Shown piece after piece: positions 9,404-17,528 of a stretch of 64,000 nt of DNA (the stretch's first letter is position 1; the number at the start of each line of letters is the position of its first letter). This stretch comes from an uncultured SAR86 cluster bacterium. Its GTDB lineage: Bacteria > Pseudomonadota > Gammaproteobacteria > Magnimaribacterales > D2472. The position numbers and the translations under genes are program-made. The notes beneath the pieces are model-generated. The model was not told the DNA's origin. It saw nothing but the letters and a program-made list of their open reading frames with translations, and did no database searches. Location of the stretch: NCBI GenBank assembly GCA_902601475.1, contig CACKNK010000007.1, positions 1-64,000 on the forward strand, in the 5' to 3' direction.

Positions 9404-10862
9404 TAAAGAAATTTTAGCTGTTGTAGAGGGAGTTTCCAATGAGAAGGGAATTGAAGAATCTATAATTTTTAATGCTCTTGAGGTAGCAATTGCATCTGCA
9501 TCACAAAGACATTTTCATGAGGATGCTGAGATATCAGTAACCATTGATACTTCGTCTGGAGTTTACACTACATCACGTTCATGGATTGTAGCAAATGAAG
9601 ATGATCCTGATTTTCATATTGAAACTCATAAAACTTCAGCTGATGCTGGTAAAGAAACCGGTGAATTACATACTGAGGTTGTTGAAAATATTGATTTTGG
9701 AAGAATCGAGACACAAGCTGCTCGTCAAATAATGATGCAAAAAGTAAGGGAAGCTGAAAGAGAGAATATAGTTTCTAAATTTAGAGCTCAAGATAATACC
9801 TTAATGAATGGAATTGTTAAGAGAGTAACAAGAGATAACATTATTGTTGAAATAAATAACGATGTGGAAGCTATTTTGCCAAGAGATCAATTGTTACCAG
9901 GTGAAATATACAAAATTAATGATCGTATAAGAGCAATACTTCAGATTAAGGAAATTGAAGGAAGAGGAGCTCAATTAATGTTGAGTAGGGTGTGCCCTGA
10001 AATGGTTACTGAGCTATTTAGAATCGAGGTACCTGAAATCAATGAGGATGTCATTGAAATAAGAGGAATTGCTAGAGATGCAGGATCGCGCTCTAAAATC
10101 GCTGTTAAAACCAATGATGGACGAATTGATCCAGTTGGTGCCTGCGTTGGAATGAGGGGTTCAAGAGTTCAATCAGTTTCAGGAGAGTTAGGCAACGAAA
10201 GGATAGACATAATAATTTTTGAAGATAATCCTGCGCAAATGGTAATTAATGCGCTCTCACCTGCAAAGGTAGAGTCTATTGTGATGGACGAAGATAATAG
10301 ATCTATGGAGCTCGCAGTAAATGAGGATAACTTAGCATTAGCCATAGGGGCAAGAGGTCAAAACATAAGACTTGCTTCAAGGTTGGTTGGATGGGAATTA
10401 AATATTATTTCTTCTGAGGAGGCCGAAGCAAAAGAAAAAGTTGTTGAGACTGAATTTCAGGCAAAATTGATGGAGTCTCTATCACTCGATGAGGAAACTG
10501 CTGAAAAGCTTGTGGAGTTGGGAGTAAAAACTTTTGATGACATAGCCTATATGGACGATAAAGATCTAGAAGATGCGACTGGCTTAGATCATGAAAAAGC
10601 TCAAGAGCTAAAAAGTTCTGCTTCTGATGCAGCATTAATTGAAGCTATGGGTGAATTTTCAGCAGAGGAAGATGAGCTAGCCTCTCTTACTGGATTAGGG
10701 TTCAGTGAGGATGATATCGAAACTCTCAAATCAAATAAATTAAAAACAATGGATGACGTTGCAGAGCTTGCTGTTGATGAATTAATTGATATCGTTCCAA
10801 TGGATGAGAAGAAAGCTGCAGATATTATTATGAAAGCTAGAGAGTCCTGGTTCGAAGAGTAA
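9396..10862 (+). CDS. nusA: Transcription termination/antitermination factor NusA
   Basis: Binds RNA polymerase and nascent RNA and controls pausing, termination and antitermination. Domains in order: N-terminal RNAP-binding domain (about 1-125), S1 domain (about 135-200, MNGIVKRVTRDNIIVEI), two KH domains (GACVGMRGSRVQSVSGELGN and LAIGARGQNIRLASRLVGW) and two acidic C-terminal helical repeats (from about 360). The 488-residue length matches E. coli (495), including the AR repeats typical of gammaproteobacteria. infB starts 9 nt later. Confidence 0.97.
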   Translation: MDSKEILAVVEGVSNEKGIEESIIFNALEVAIASASQRHFHEDAEISVTIDTSSGVYTTSRSWIVANEDDPDFHIETHKTSADAGKETGELHTEVVENIDFGRIETQAARQIMMQKVREAERENIVSKFRAQDNTLMNGIVKRVTRDNIIVEINNDVEAILPRDQLLPGEIYKINDRIRAILQIKEIEGRGAQLMLSRVCPEMVTELFRIEVPEINEDVIEIRGIARDAGSRSKIAVKTNDGRIDPVGACVGMRGSRVQSVSGELGNERIDIIIFEDNPAQMVINALSPAKVESIVMDEDNRSMELAVNEDNLALAIGARGQNIRLASRLVGWELNIISSEEAEAKEKVVETEFQAKLMESLSLDEETAEKLVELGVKTFDDIAYMDDKDLEDATGLDHEKAQELKSSASDAALIEAMGEFSAEEDELASLTGLGFSEDDIETLKSNKLKTMDDVAELAVDELIDIVPMDEKKAADIIMKARESWFEE

Positions 10863-10865
10863 AAT
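10860..10865 (+). promoter_or_regulatory. Possible internal -10 before infB
   Basis: TAAAAT overlaps the nusA stop and lies 6 nt before the infB ATG, with no Shine-Dalgarno in the gap. It matches 5/6 of the consensus and the spacing of other suspected leaderless starts here. An AT-rich stop context could give it by chance. Confidence 0.25.
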
Positions 10866-10871
10866 ATACCA

Positions 10872-13142
10872 ATGAAAGTAAAAGATTTTGCCAAGGCTCT
10901 TAAAACAGAGCCATCCGTTCTTCTTGAGAGAATGCAGTCTGCTGGATTGAGTCATAAATCCGAATCTGATGAGATAACTCCAAGTGATAAGCAGGCACTA
11001 TTACTTTTTTTAAAAGATCGAAAATCAGGCCCTAAAAAGGTTGTTACCACTTCAGATGGGGATATAAAAGCTAAACCAAAGTCCTCTGCAACAAAAAAAA
11101 CTTCCTCCGGTAAAAGTTTTACTGACAACATTGAGGCTAAGCGAAAAGCTGCAGCAGAACAACTCAAAGAGCAGCAAAAGAAAAGAGAAGACCAGATCAA
11201 AGAAGCCATTAGGCTTAAGCAAGAACAAGCCAAAGCTTCCAAAAAACCTGTTCCAGGAACACCACAAAAACCCTCTAAACCTGTTGATGTAAAGGATCAA
11301 TTGTCTAAGGCAGCAAATGAATATGCTAGAAAAGAATCTTCTTTTTCTAAGGACAGCTCACATCAGTTTGAAAAGCCTGATGAGTTCATTAAAAAAGATA
11401 TTGAAATACCAAGCACGATCCTGGTTGGTGAACTAGCTAAATTAATGTCAATTAAGGGAGGAGAAGTCGTCAAGGAGTTAATGTCTTTAGGTGTAATGGC
11501 AACTATAAATGATTCTATTGACCAAGAAACAGCAATTCTTGTTACTGAAGAAATTGGTCACAATGGTGTACCGGTAGCAGATGAATCAGTCGAGGATCAG
11601 ATTATTGGTCAAATTGAATATTCTGATGATCAATCACCAAGATCACCAGTAGTAACTGTTATGGGTCATGTCGATCATGGAAAAACGTCTCTTCTTGATT
11701 ACATTCGCAAGTCTAAAGTCGCTGATGGTGAGGCTGGAGGAATTACTCAGCATATAGGTGCATACGAAGTTGAATTAAAAGATTCAAAAATAACTTTTAT
11801 TGATACTCCTGGTCACGCAGCTTTTAGTCAAATGAGAGCAAGAGGCGCAAATACTACTGATGTAGTGATTTTAGTTGTTGCAGCAAATGATAGCGTAATG
11901 CCACAGACTGAAGAGGCAATTAATCATGCCAAAGCAGCTGAAGTTTCAATTGTGGTCGCAATAAATAAGATTGATTTACAAGATGCAGATGCTGAAAAAG
12001 TAAAAGGAGACCTAGCTACTAAAGATTTAGTCCCAGAAGATTGGGGAGGGAATGTCCAAATGATTCCTGTTTCAGCCCAAACTGGAGAAGGAATAGATAA
12101 ATTACTTGAGGCAGTGGCCTTGGAATCTGAATTGCTTGAATTGAAAGCGCATCATTCTGGTCCAGCACAAGGTGTTATTTTAGAATCAGAGCTTGATAAA
12201 TTTAAGGGTGCAGTTGCTACCTTGCTGATCCAAAATGGAACATTAAAGGTTGGAGATATGATCGTCTCTGGAATGTCTTACGGAAAAGTTAAAAATATTT
12301 CATCTTCAAGTACTTCAAAGCTTAAGAATGCCGGCCCGTCAGATGCCATTGAGGTTTTAGGACTTAATTCAGCACCTGATGCTGGTGAATCCTTTCAGGT
12401 TGTAAAGTCTGAAAAAGAAGCGAGAGAAATAGCCCAATTTAGGGAATCTTCAATTAAAGATAAAAAAGTCTTGAAACAACGTGATGAAAATCTTGGCAAC
12501 TTATTTGAAAATATGGGCTCAGGCTCTAAAAAGATTCTTAACGTTATTTTAAAAGCAGATGTTGCAGGTACTTCTGAGGCTATCAGTGCAGCATTGCAGG
12601 ATGCAGGAAATGATGAAGCATCTATAAAAATTGTATCCACTGGAGTTGGTGGTATTTCTGAATCAGATGTGAATTTAGCATTAGCAACTGAATCGATATT
12701 GTTAGGTTTTAATGTCAGGGCTGATAATGCTGCAAAGAAACTTGTTGAAGAGAATGATATCAGTCTCAGCTATCACAGCATTATTTATGAACTAATTGAT
12801 GATGCTAAGGCTAGATTAACCGGCATGCTTGATCCAATAATAAAAGAAGAAATTGTTGGGAATGCTGAAGTCCTCGAAGTGTTTAACTCGCCAAAATTTG
12901 GTCAAGTTGCAGGATGTATGGTTGTTGAGGGCTCCATCTTTAGGAACAAACCTGTGAGAGTCCTCCGTGACGATGTGGTTATTCATCAAGGAGAATTAGA
13001 TTCTTTAAGAAGATTTAAAGACGATGTTGGCGAAGTTAAAAATGGGACTGAGTGTGGCATAGGTATTAGAAACTATAAAGACATAAAACCTGGAGATAAA
13101 ATTGAGGTTTACGATAGAAAAGAAGAGGCTCAATCTCTTTAA
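10872..13142 (+). CDS. infB: Translation initiation factor IF-2
   Basis: GTPase that brings initiator tRNA to the 30S subunit and promotes subunit joining. The short N-terminal IF2N module (MKVKDFAKALKTEPSVLLE) is followed by a Lys/Gln-rich charged linker (about 55-180), then the G domain with G1 GHVDHGKT at 265-272, DTPGHAAF and NKID, domain II, and C-terminal domains III/IV. Length 756 is well under E. coli IF-2 (890), mostly from a shorter linker. It lies in the standard nusA-infB-rbfA order. Confidence 0.98.
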   Translation: MKVKDFAKALKTEPSVLLERMQSAGLSHKSESDEITPSDKQALLLFLKDRKSGPKKVVTTSDGDIKAKPKSSATKKTSSGKSFTDNIEAKRKAAAEQLKEQQKKREDQIKEAIRLKQEQAKASKKPVPGTPQKPSKPVDVKDQLSKAANEYARKESSFSKDSSHQFEKPDEFIKKDIEIPSTILVGELAKLMSIKGGEVVKELMSLGVMATINDSIDQETAILVTEEIGHNGVPVADESVEDQIIGQIEYSDDQSPRSPVVTVMGHVDHGKTSLLDYIRKSKVADGEAGGITQHIGAYEVELKDSKITFIDTPGHAAFSQMRARGANTTDVVILVVAANDSVMPQTEEAINHAKAAEVSIVVAINKIDLQDADAEKVKGDLATKDLVPEDWGGNVQMIPVSAQTGEGIDKLLEAVALESELLELKAHHSGPAQGVILESELDKFKGAVATLLIQNGTLKVGDMIVSGMSYGKVKNISSSSTSKLKNAGPSDAIEVLGLNSAPDAGESFQVVKSEKEAREIAQFRESSIKDKKVLKQRDENLGNLFENMGSGSKKILNVILKADVAGTSEAISAALQDAGNDEASIKIVSTGVGGISESDVNLALATESILLGFNVRADNAAKKLVEENDISLSYHSIIYELIDDAKARLTGMLDPIIKEEIVGNAEVLEVFNSPKFGQVAGCMVVEGSIFRNKPVRVLRDDVVIHQGELDSLRRFKDDVGEVKNGTECGIGIRNYKDIKPGDKIEVYDRKEEAQSL

Positions 13143-13146
13143 ATAA

Positions 13147-13488
13147 ATGACTTCAAACAGAATTCTTCAGCTTGAAGATTTGCTAAAACGAGAAATCTCT
13201 CAAATCATTTTGACTAAAGTAAAGGATGAGCGATTTAAAAGTTTCAATATTATTGACGTAAAAGCAGCTTCGGATCTATCTTCTGCAAAAGTATATTTTT
13301 CTATCATAAATGGCAATGAGAGCGATGTTCCAGAAATTAAATTTCTTGAAAAATTCTCTTCCATGATTCGAAGTCAAATTGCCTCAGAAGTAGTTCTAAA
13401 AAAGGTCCCCAAACTTAAATTTATTTATGACAACACTCTTTATGAAGCAAACTCAATTGATGATTTATTAAAATCTTTAAATGAATAA
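13147..13488 (+). CDS. rbfA: Ribosome-binding factor A
   Basis: Small KH-fold factor that binds the 5' helix region of 16S rRNA during 30S maturation and cold adaptation. The start R-I-x-x-L-E-D-L-L-K-R-E-I-S-Q-I-I and the motif DLSSAKVYFSI (the conserved D-L-x-x-A-x-V-Y) identify the family, with VPKLKFIYDNTLYEA near the end. At 113 residues it is slightly shorter than E. coli (133), missing the disordered tail. It overlaps truB by 8 nt. Confidence 0.94.
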   Translation: MTSNRILQLEDLLKREISQIILTKVKDERFKSFNIIDVKAASDLSSAKVYFSIINGNESDVPEIKFLEKFSSMIRSQIASEVVLKKVPKLKFIYDNTLYEANSIDDLLKSLNE

Positions 13489-14320
13489 TGGAATTTTACT
13501 ATTAGATAAACCAATTGGGTATTCATCTAATCAAGCACTTCAAAAGGTAAAAAAGAAATTATCTCTCAAGAAAGTTGGACATTTTGGAACACTTGATCCG
13601 TTTGCTGATGGGCTACTCATTTTAGGAATAGGAAAGGGGACAAAGCTATCAAATATTTTTCTTAACGAAGATAAAACATATGTTGCAGAGATATTCTTGG
13701 GAGAAGAAAAAGACACAGACGATCTTGAGGGGGATACTATCTTTAAATCCTCTGAGATTGTAAGTTATGAACATGTTATTTCTGTACTAAAGGATTTTGA
13801 AGGACGGATAGAGCAGGTCCCCCCAAAATATTCAGCTTTAAAGCATAATGGAAAGCCCCTCTATGATTACGCCAGAGAGGGTAATCCAATCACTAAGCCA
13901 GCCAGGCAAGTTATAATCCATGAATTAAAAGTTATCGAATTTAAGTTCCCAAAACTTAAGCTAGAAATTACTTGTTCCAAGGGGACATATGTAAGGGCAA
14001 TAGCTAGAGACTTGGGTAGGAAGCTTGGTATAGGAGGTCATTTGCAATCACTTAGACGATTAAAGCAGGGCTCATTTGATATTTCTGATTCCAAATCAAT
14101 AGATTATCTTTCTGAAAAAAACATAATTAGTATTGAGGATTGCACAAAAATCTTTGATGAGATTTCCATTAGTGATAATGAGTATGCTGATCTAAAAAAT
14201 TATGGAAAGACTAGATCAAAAATAAAAAAGTCAGGATATTTTAGAGGTTACAATAATGAGAATTTCGTTGGCATTCTTTCATTTTCAAAAGATCATTTAG
14301 TTAAAGAAATTCTTGTTTAA
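13481..14320 (+). CDS. truB: tRNA pseudouridine-55 synthase TruB
   Basis: Converts U55 in the T loop of tRNAs to pseudouridine. The catalytic aspartate D39 lies in KVGHFGTLDPFADGLL, with the N-terminal LLLDKPIGYSS motif, the PPKYSALKHNGKPLYDYAR segment and the RNA-contact motif CSKGTYVRAIARDLG. The C-terminal PUA-like region is degenerate but the length (279) is near normal. It keeps the rbfA-truB-rpsO order. Confidence 0.96.
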   Translation: MNNGILLLDKPIGYSSNQALQKVKKKLSLKKVGHFGTLDPFADGLLILGIGKGTKLSNIFLNEDKTYVAEIFLGEEKDTDDLEGDTIFKSSEIVSYEHVISVLKDFEGRIEQVPPKYSALKHNGKPLYDYAREGNPITKPARQVIIHELKVIEFKFPKLKLEITCSKGTYVRAIARDLGRKLGIGGHLQSLRRLKQGSFDISDSKSIDYLSEKNIISIEDCTKIFDEISISDNEYADLKNYGKTRSKIKKSGYFRGYNNENFVGILSFSKDHLVKEILV

Positions 14321-14406
14321 TTGTGTAATTAGTACTAAGCTACTCGCACTCTAGGCTTTAGGTATGCAAGGCTTAGATAACACAAAGGTATACCCAAGGA
14401 GACAAC

Positions 14407-14676
14407 ATGGCACTAGCTAAGGAAGAAAAGCAGAAAATACTTGAAAAGTTCAAGACCGCTGATAACGATACTGGATCACCAGAAGTTCAAATAGCTTTAT
14501 TAACCGAAAACATTAATAAGCTTCAAGCTCACTTTAATGAGCATAAAAAAGATCATCATTCCAGAACTGGCTTAATTAGAATGGTTAATTTGCGTAGAAA
14601 GCTATTGGCATATTTAAAAAAGAAAGACGGTGATAGGCACCAAGAAATAATTAAATCCCTTAATTTGAGAGGGTAA
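14407..14676 (+). CDS. rpsO: 30S ribosomal protein S15
   Basis: Primary 16S rRNA-binding protein of the small subunit. The sequence is full length (89 aa) with the conserved [13 protein letters not shown] and [15 protein letters not shown] segments. A strong Shine-Dalgarno (AAGGAGA) lies 5-11 nt before the ATG. The 86-nt leader after truB may carry an S15 autoregulatory element as in E. coli, but I could not build a convincing pseudoknot by eye. Confidence 0.97.
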   Translation: MALAKEEKQKILEKFKTADNDTGSPEVQIALLTENINKLQAHFNEHKKDHHSRTGLIRMVNLRRKLLAYLKKKDGDRHQEIIKSLNLRG

Positions 14677-14688
14677 ATAAGGAATAAA

Positions 14689-16779
14689 GTGAATAAATTA
14701 AATTTTGATATAAATACGGTTGAATTTGAGTACGGAAATAGAAAATATAAGATTGAAACTGGAAAAGTAGCTAGACAGGCTACAGCCAGTGTAATGGTAT
14801 CCTCGGGTGACTTGTCGGTCCTAACTACAGTAGTTGCACAAAAAGATAATGATCCTTTAAAAGATTTTTTTCCTCTTGCAGTTTTTTATCAGGAAAAGTT
14901 TTACGCAGCTGGCAGAATCCCTGGAGGTTTTTTCAAGAGAGAAGGAAGACCAACCGAAAACGAAACTCTTGTTTCGCGTCTTATCGATAGACCTATTAGA
15001 CCTCTTTTTCCATCTTCATTTACAAATGAAGTTCAGGTGATATGTACAGTAATGTCTGCCGACAAAGATCAAAATCCAGATATTGCTTCAATGATCGGCG
15101 CTAGTGCTGCTTTAAGTATTTCTGGCATCCCTTTTCAAGGGCCAATTGGAGCTGCCCGAGTTGGCTTTATAGATGATAGCTTTGTTATCAACCCTTCAAA
15201 CGATCAGCTTAAAGACTCTTACCTTGACATGGTAGTAGCCGGAACTAAGGATGCTGTTCTCATGGTTGAGTCTGAGGCAAAAGAGCTTGATGAAGACTTA
15301 ATGTTAGGAGCAGTTTTGTTTGGCCATCAAGAGATGCAGAAAGTGGTGGATGCATGTAATGAATTAAAGTCTAAAGTTAATCCTGATATGTGGGAGGTTG
15401 AAGAAGTTCCAACAATTAAGGAGTATGAAAATCAAATCTCAAGTAATTTCCTTGATGAAATTGAAAGTGCCTTTAAAATTGCAGACAAATCATCTAGAGG
15501 TGAGGCGATTAACTCAGTAAGAGAAAAAATTAAATCCTCTCACGAAGATCTTGATGAATTAGAGCAAGCTCGATTAATGACTGCCTTTAAGAACGTTGAG
15601 AAATCAGTTGTCAGAAAATCAATTCTTTCTAATCAACCGAGAATTGATGGTCGTGATCTTGATACAGTAAGACCAATCGAGGTCGAAACTTCTTTTCTGC
15701 AAAAAACACATGGATCTTCATTGTTTACACGTGGTGAAACCCAAGCAATAGTTGCTGCAACATTGGGCAGCACAAAAGATGCACAAAGAATTGAAAACCT
15801 TTCAGGTGAAAGCACCGATGCTTTTATGCTTCATTACAATTTCCCTGGCTACAGTGTCGGTGAAATTAGCTTTCCAGGCGGCCCAAAGAGAAGAGAAATC
15901 GGACACGGCAATTTAGCAAAAAGAGCTATTAAAGCAGTTTTACCTGATCTAGATTCTTTTGGGTATACATTAAGAGTTGTTTCTGAAATTACAGAATCAA
16001 ATGGATCAAGCTCAATGGCAACTGTTTGCGGAACTTCTTTGTCATTGATGGATGCAGGTGTACCTATAACAAATGCCGTTGCAGGTGTTGCAATGGGTCT
16101 AATAAAAGAAGGTGATGATTTTGCTGTTCTGACGGATATCCTTGGCGATGAAGACCACCTTGGCGATATGGATTTTAAGGTTGCAGGAACTGCAGACGGA
16201 GTAACTGCTTTGCAAATGGATATTAAAATTGAAGGCATAAATGAGCAGATCATGGATGCTGCACTTGATAAAGCAAAAGCTGCCAGAATGCATATTCTTG
16301 GTGTTATGAATGAGGTAATAGATAAGCCAAAAGAAGTCTCGGATAATGCTCCTGCTATGAAGAAATTCACGGTTCATCAGGACAAAATTAAAGAAATTAT
16401 TGGTAAGGGTGGTGCTGTTATCAAGAATATACAACAAGAATCAGGCGCATCGGTTGATATAAATGATGATGGTGTGGTTACTGTCTTTGGTGAGAATCAA
16501 TCTGTAATGCAAGCTGCTTTAAGTATGATTGAAACTATTATTGAAGATCCTGAAGTTAATAAGATTTATGAAGGAAAGGTAGTAAAAATTGTTGATTTTG
16601 GTGCTTTTGTTAATATCTTACCTGGTAAGGATGGGTTACTTCATATATCTGAAATATCAGAAGAAAGAACTGAAAATGTTTCTGATGTGCTATCAGAAGG
16701 TGAATCTATTAAGGTCAAGTTAATAGGGTTTGATAGAGGCAAACTTAAACTCTCTGCAAAAGCAGTGGATAAAGAATAG
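14689..16779 (+). CDS. pnp: Polyribonucleotide nucleotidyltransferase (PNPase)
   Basis: Phosphorolytic 3'-5' exoribonuclease and degradosome partner. Two RNase PH domains (about 1-220 and 310-540, with FFKREGRPTENETL and RRGIGHG-like KRREIGHGNLAKRA) flank an alpha-helical domain. KH (IKEIIGKGGAVIKNIQQESG, about 563-582) and S1 (YEGKVVKIVDFGAFVNILPG, about 624-643) domains follow. Starts with GTG, 12 nt after rpsO, preceded by AGGA. Length 696 against 711 in E. coli. Confidence 0.98.
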   Translation: MNKLNFDINTVEFEYGNRKYKIETGKVARQATASVMVSSGDLSVLTTVVAQKDNDPLKDFFPLAVFYQEKFYAAGRIPGGFFKREGRPTENETLVSRLIDRPIRPLFPSSFTNEVQVICTVMSADKDQNPDIASMIGASAALSISGIPFQGPIGAARVGFIDDSFVINPSNDQLKDSYLDMVVAGTKDAVLMVESEAKELDEDLMLGAVLFGHQEMQKVVDACNELKSKVNPDMWEVEEVPTIKEYENQISSNFLDEIESAFKIADKSSRGEAINSVREKIKSSHEDLDELEQARLMTAFKNVEKSVVRKSILSNQPRIDGRDLDTVRPIEVETSFLQKTHGSSLFTRGETQAIVAATLGSTKDAQRIENLSGESTDAFMLHYNFPGYSVGEISFPGGPKRREIGHGNLAKRAIKAVLPDLDSFGYTLRVVSEITESNGSSSMATVCGTSLSLMDAGVPITNAVAGVAMGLIKEGDDFAVLTDILGDEDHLGDMDFKVAGTADGVTALQMDIKIEGINEQIMDAALDKAKAARMHILGVMNEVIDKPKEVSDNAPAMKKFTVHQDKIKEIIGKGGAVIKNIQQESGASVDINDDGVVTVFGENQSVMQAALSMIETIIEDPEVNKIYEGKVVKIVDFGAFVNILPGKDGLLHISEISEERTENVSDVLSEGESIKVKLIGFDRGKLKLSAKAVDKE

Positions 16780-16846
16780 TCATATTTGTCAAGTTTTTTG
16801 AATTTTCTTATTTAATTTATTTGTTCTACACAAATTTCTATGGTTT

Positions 16847-16852
16847 TATATA
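16847..16852 (+). promoter_or_regulatory. Possible -10 before the small membrane protein pair
   Basis: In the 104-nt AT-rich gap after pnp, TATATA lies about 30 nt before the next ATG. TTGTTC (16821-16826) is a possible -35, but its 20-bp spacing is long. The following gene has a clear Shine-Dalgarno, so a normal leader is expected. The evidence is weak. Confidence 0.25.
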
Positions 16853-16883
16853 GCAATCCAAGCAACAACCATAGGGGGAAATT

Positions 16884-17102
16884 ATGGATAAAGCATTCGG
16901 AATGATTAAGGACCTAGTCGGTGACTTAACTGCTATTTTAGTAGGTGTTATTGGTCTAGGTGTTGTAGCAGGAATTGTGTTTGGCGACACATTCTTTTTT
17001 GGTGAAGTTCTAGATAACTTACTCGGTGTTGTACAAACACTCGGTGATAATGGGTTAGTAGGACTACTAGTTGCTGCACTCCTTATGATGCTTCTTAAGT
17101 AA
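16884..17102 (+). CDS. Small two-helix membrane protein, family unknown (paralog A)
   Basis: 72 residues, not recognised. A strong Shine-Dalgarno AGGGGG sits 6 nt before the ATG, so it is likely to be translated. After a short acidic N-terminus (MDKAFGMIKDLVGDL) there are two hydrophobic segments, about 16-34 and 55-71, separated by GDTFFFGEVLDNLLGVVQTLGDNG. It aligns over its last ~58 residues with the next small gene (17 identities by eye, including L-T, G-I-x-F-G, F-x-G-x-V-x-x-N and G-x-x-G-L-x-x-L), so the two are tandem paralogs. It may be a small membrane oligomer; no function is claimed. Confidence 0.75.
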   Translation: MDKAFGMIKDLVGDLTAILVGVIGLGVVAGIVFGDTFFFGEVLDNLLGVVQTLGDNGLVGLLVAALLMMLLK

Positions 17103-17107
17103 TCTAA

Positions 17108-17125
17108 CTTAAGTATATACTTAAG
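17108..17125 (+). repeat. Perfect 18-bp palindrome
   Basis: CTTAAGTATATACTTAAG is identical to its own reverse complement. It starts 6 nt after the stop of the 72-residue protein and its last two bases form the start of the hairpin that follows. It could be an operator or part of a larger folded transcript end. Confidence 0.7.
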
Positions 17126-17159
17126 CATCCGATAGGGATTTAGCCTATCGGATGCTTTT
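17124..17159 (+). terminator. Strong hairpin with short T-run between the two small membrane protein genes
   Basis: AGCATCCGATAGG (17124-17136) pairs perfectly with CCTATCGGATGCT (17144-17156) around a 7-nt loop, followed by TTTT. The 13-bp stem is the strongest hairpin I saw in the window. It should terminate or attenuate transcription before the second gene, whose likely ATG at 17167 is only 8 nt beyond. Confidence 0.75.
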
Positions 17160-17166
17160 ATTAGTT

Positions 17167-17412
17167 ATGTTTAAGATAAAAAAACTCAAACTTTCACTTA
17201 AATCAATCAGAAAATTTTTCAGAAGGTTGACTGATGTTTTAATCCCAATAGTAGCGGTCTCTTTATTGTTAGGGATAATCTTTGGGATTGATGCACCATT
17301 TGTTGGAAATGTATATACAAACGTTGCAGAAATCATTGGCCTAATTGGACAAGACGGCCTTCTTGCTTTAATTTCAATAATTATAATTCTAGCTTATTTA
17401 AAGAAAAAATAG
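17167..17412 (+). CDS. Small two-helix membrane protein, family unknown (paralog B)
   Basis: 81 residues from the ATG at 17167. An in-frame ATG at 17152 lies in the terminator stem and is less likely. The N-terminus is strongly basic (MFKIKKLKLSLKSIRKFFRR), followed by hydrophobic segments at about 23-40 and 58-76 and a KKK end, so both ends are probably cytosolic. The core matches the preceding gene (GIIFG...F-V-G-N-V...N...G-Q-D-G-L). No Shine-Dalgarno is visible, so expression may depend on readthrough of the hairpin. Function unknown. Its stop is one base from the 3' end of the convergent tRNA-Met. Confidence 0.6.
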   Translation: MFKIKKLKLSLKSIRKFFRRLTDVLIPIVAVSLLLGIIFGIDAPFVGNVYTNVAEIIGLIGQDGLLALISIIIILAYLKKK

Positions 17413-17413
17413 C

Positions 17414-17490
17414 TGGTGGCTATGGGTGGAATTGAACCACCGACCCCGGCGTTATGAGTGCCGTGCTCTAACCGTCTGAGCTACATAGCC
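17414..17490 (-). tRNA. tRNA-Met, elongator (anticodon CAT)
   Basis: Minus-strand 77-nt tRNA: acceptor GGCTATG/CATAGCC with A discriminator and encoded CCA, D arm GCTC...GAGC, anticodon arm GGCAC-TCATAAC-GCC region with anticodon CAT, T arm TCGGTGG-TTCAATT-CCACC. It matches E. coli metT-type elongator tRNA. An isoleucine tRNA with a lysidine-modified CAT anticodon is less likely from the overall sequence. Confidence 0.93.
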
Positions 17491-17500
17491 ATGATGAGCA

Positions 17501-17528
17501 ATGATATCTATATCAAATTCCATGTCAA
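17501..17528 (-). promoter_or_regulatory. Promoter of tRNA-Met
   Basis: On the minus strand a perfect -35 TTGACA (plus 17523-17528) is separated by 16 bp from TATCAT (plus 17501-17506), 10 nt upstream of the mature tRNA. It overlaps the last bases of ychF. It is the best sigma70-type promoter found in the window. Confidence 0.75.

Noticed and set aside
14321-14406. tRNA-like or S15-binding structure in the rpsO leader
   Set aside because: The stretch has short repeats (GGTAT) and GGTATACC but no cloverleaf and no convincing pseudoknot by eye.
15849-16370. A 173-codon open frame antisense to pnp, and similar antisense frames in infB, ftsH, murA and carB
   Set aside because: They are fully inside conserved genes, have no RBS, resemble no family and follow the codon pattern of the opposite strand; they are shadows.
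17152-17166. ATG at 17152 as the start of the second small membrane protein
   Set aside because: It lies within the 3' arm of the hairpin and adds only MLLLV; the ATG at 17167 begins the basic N-terminus.
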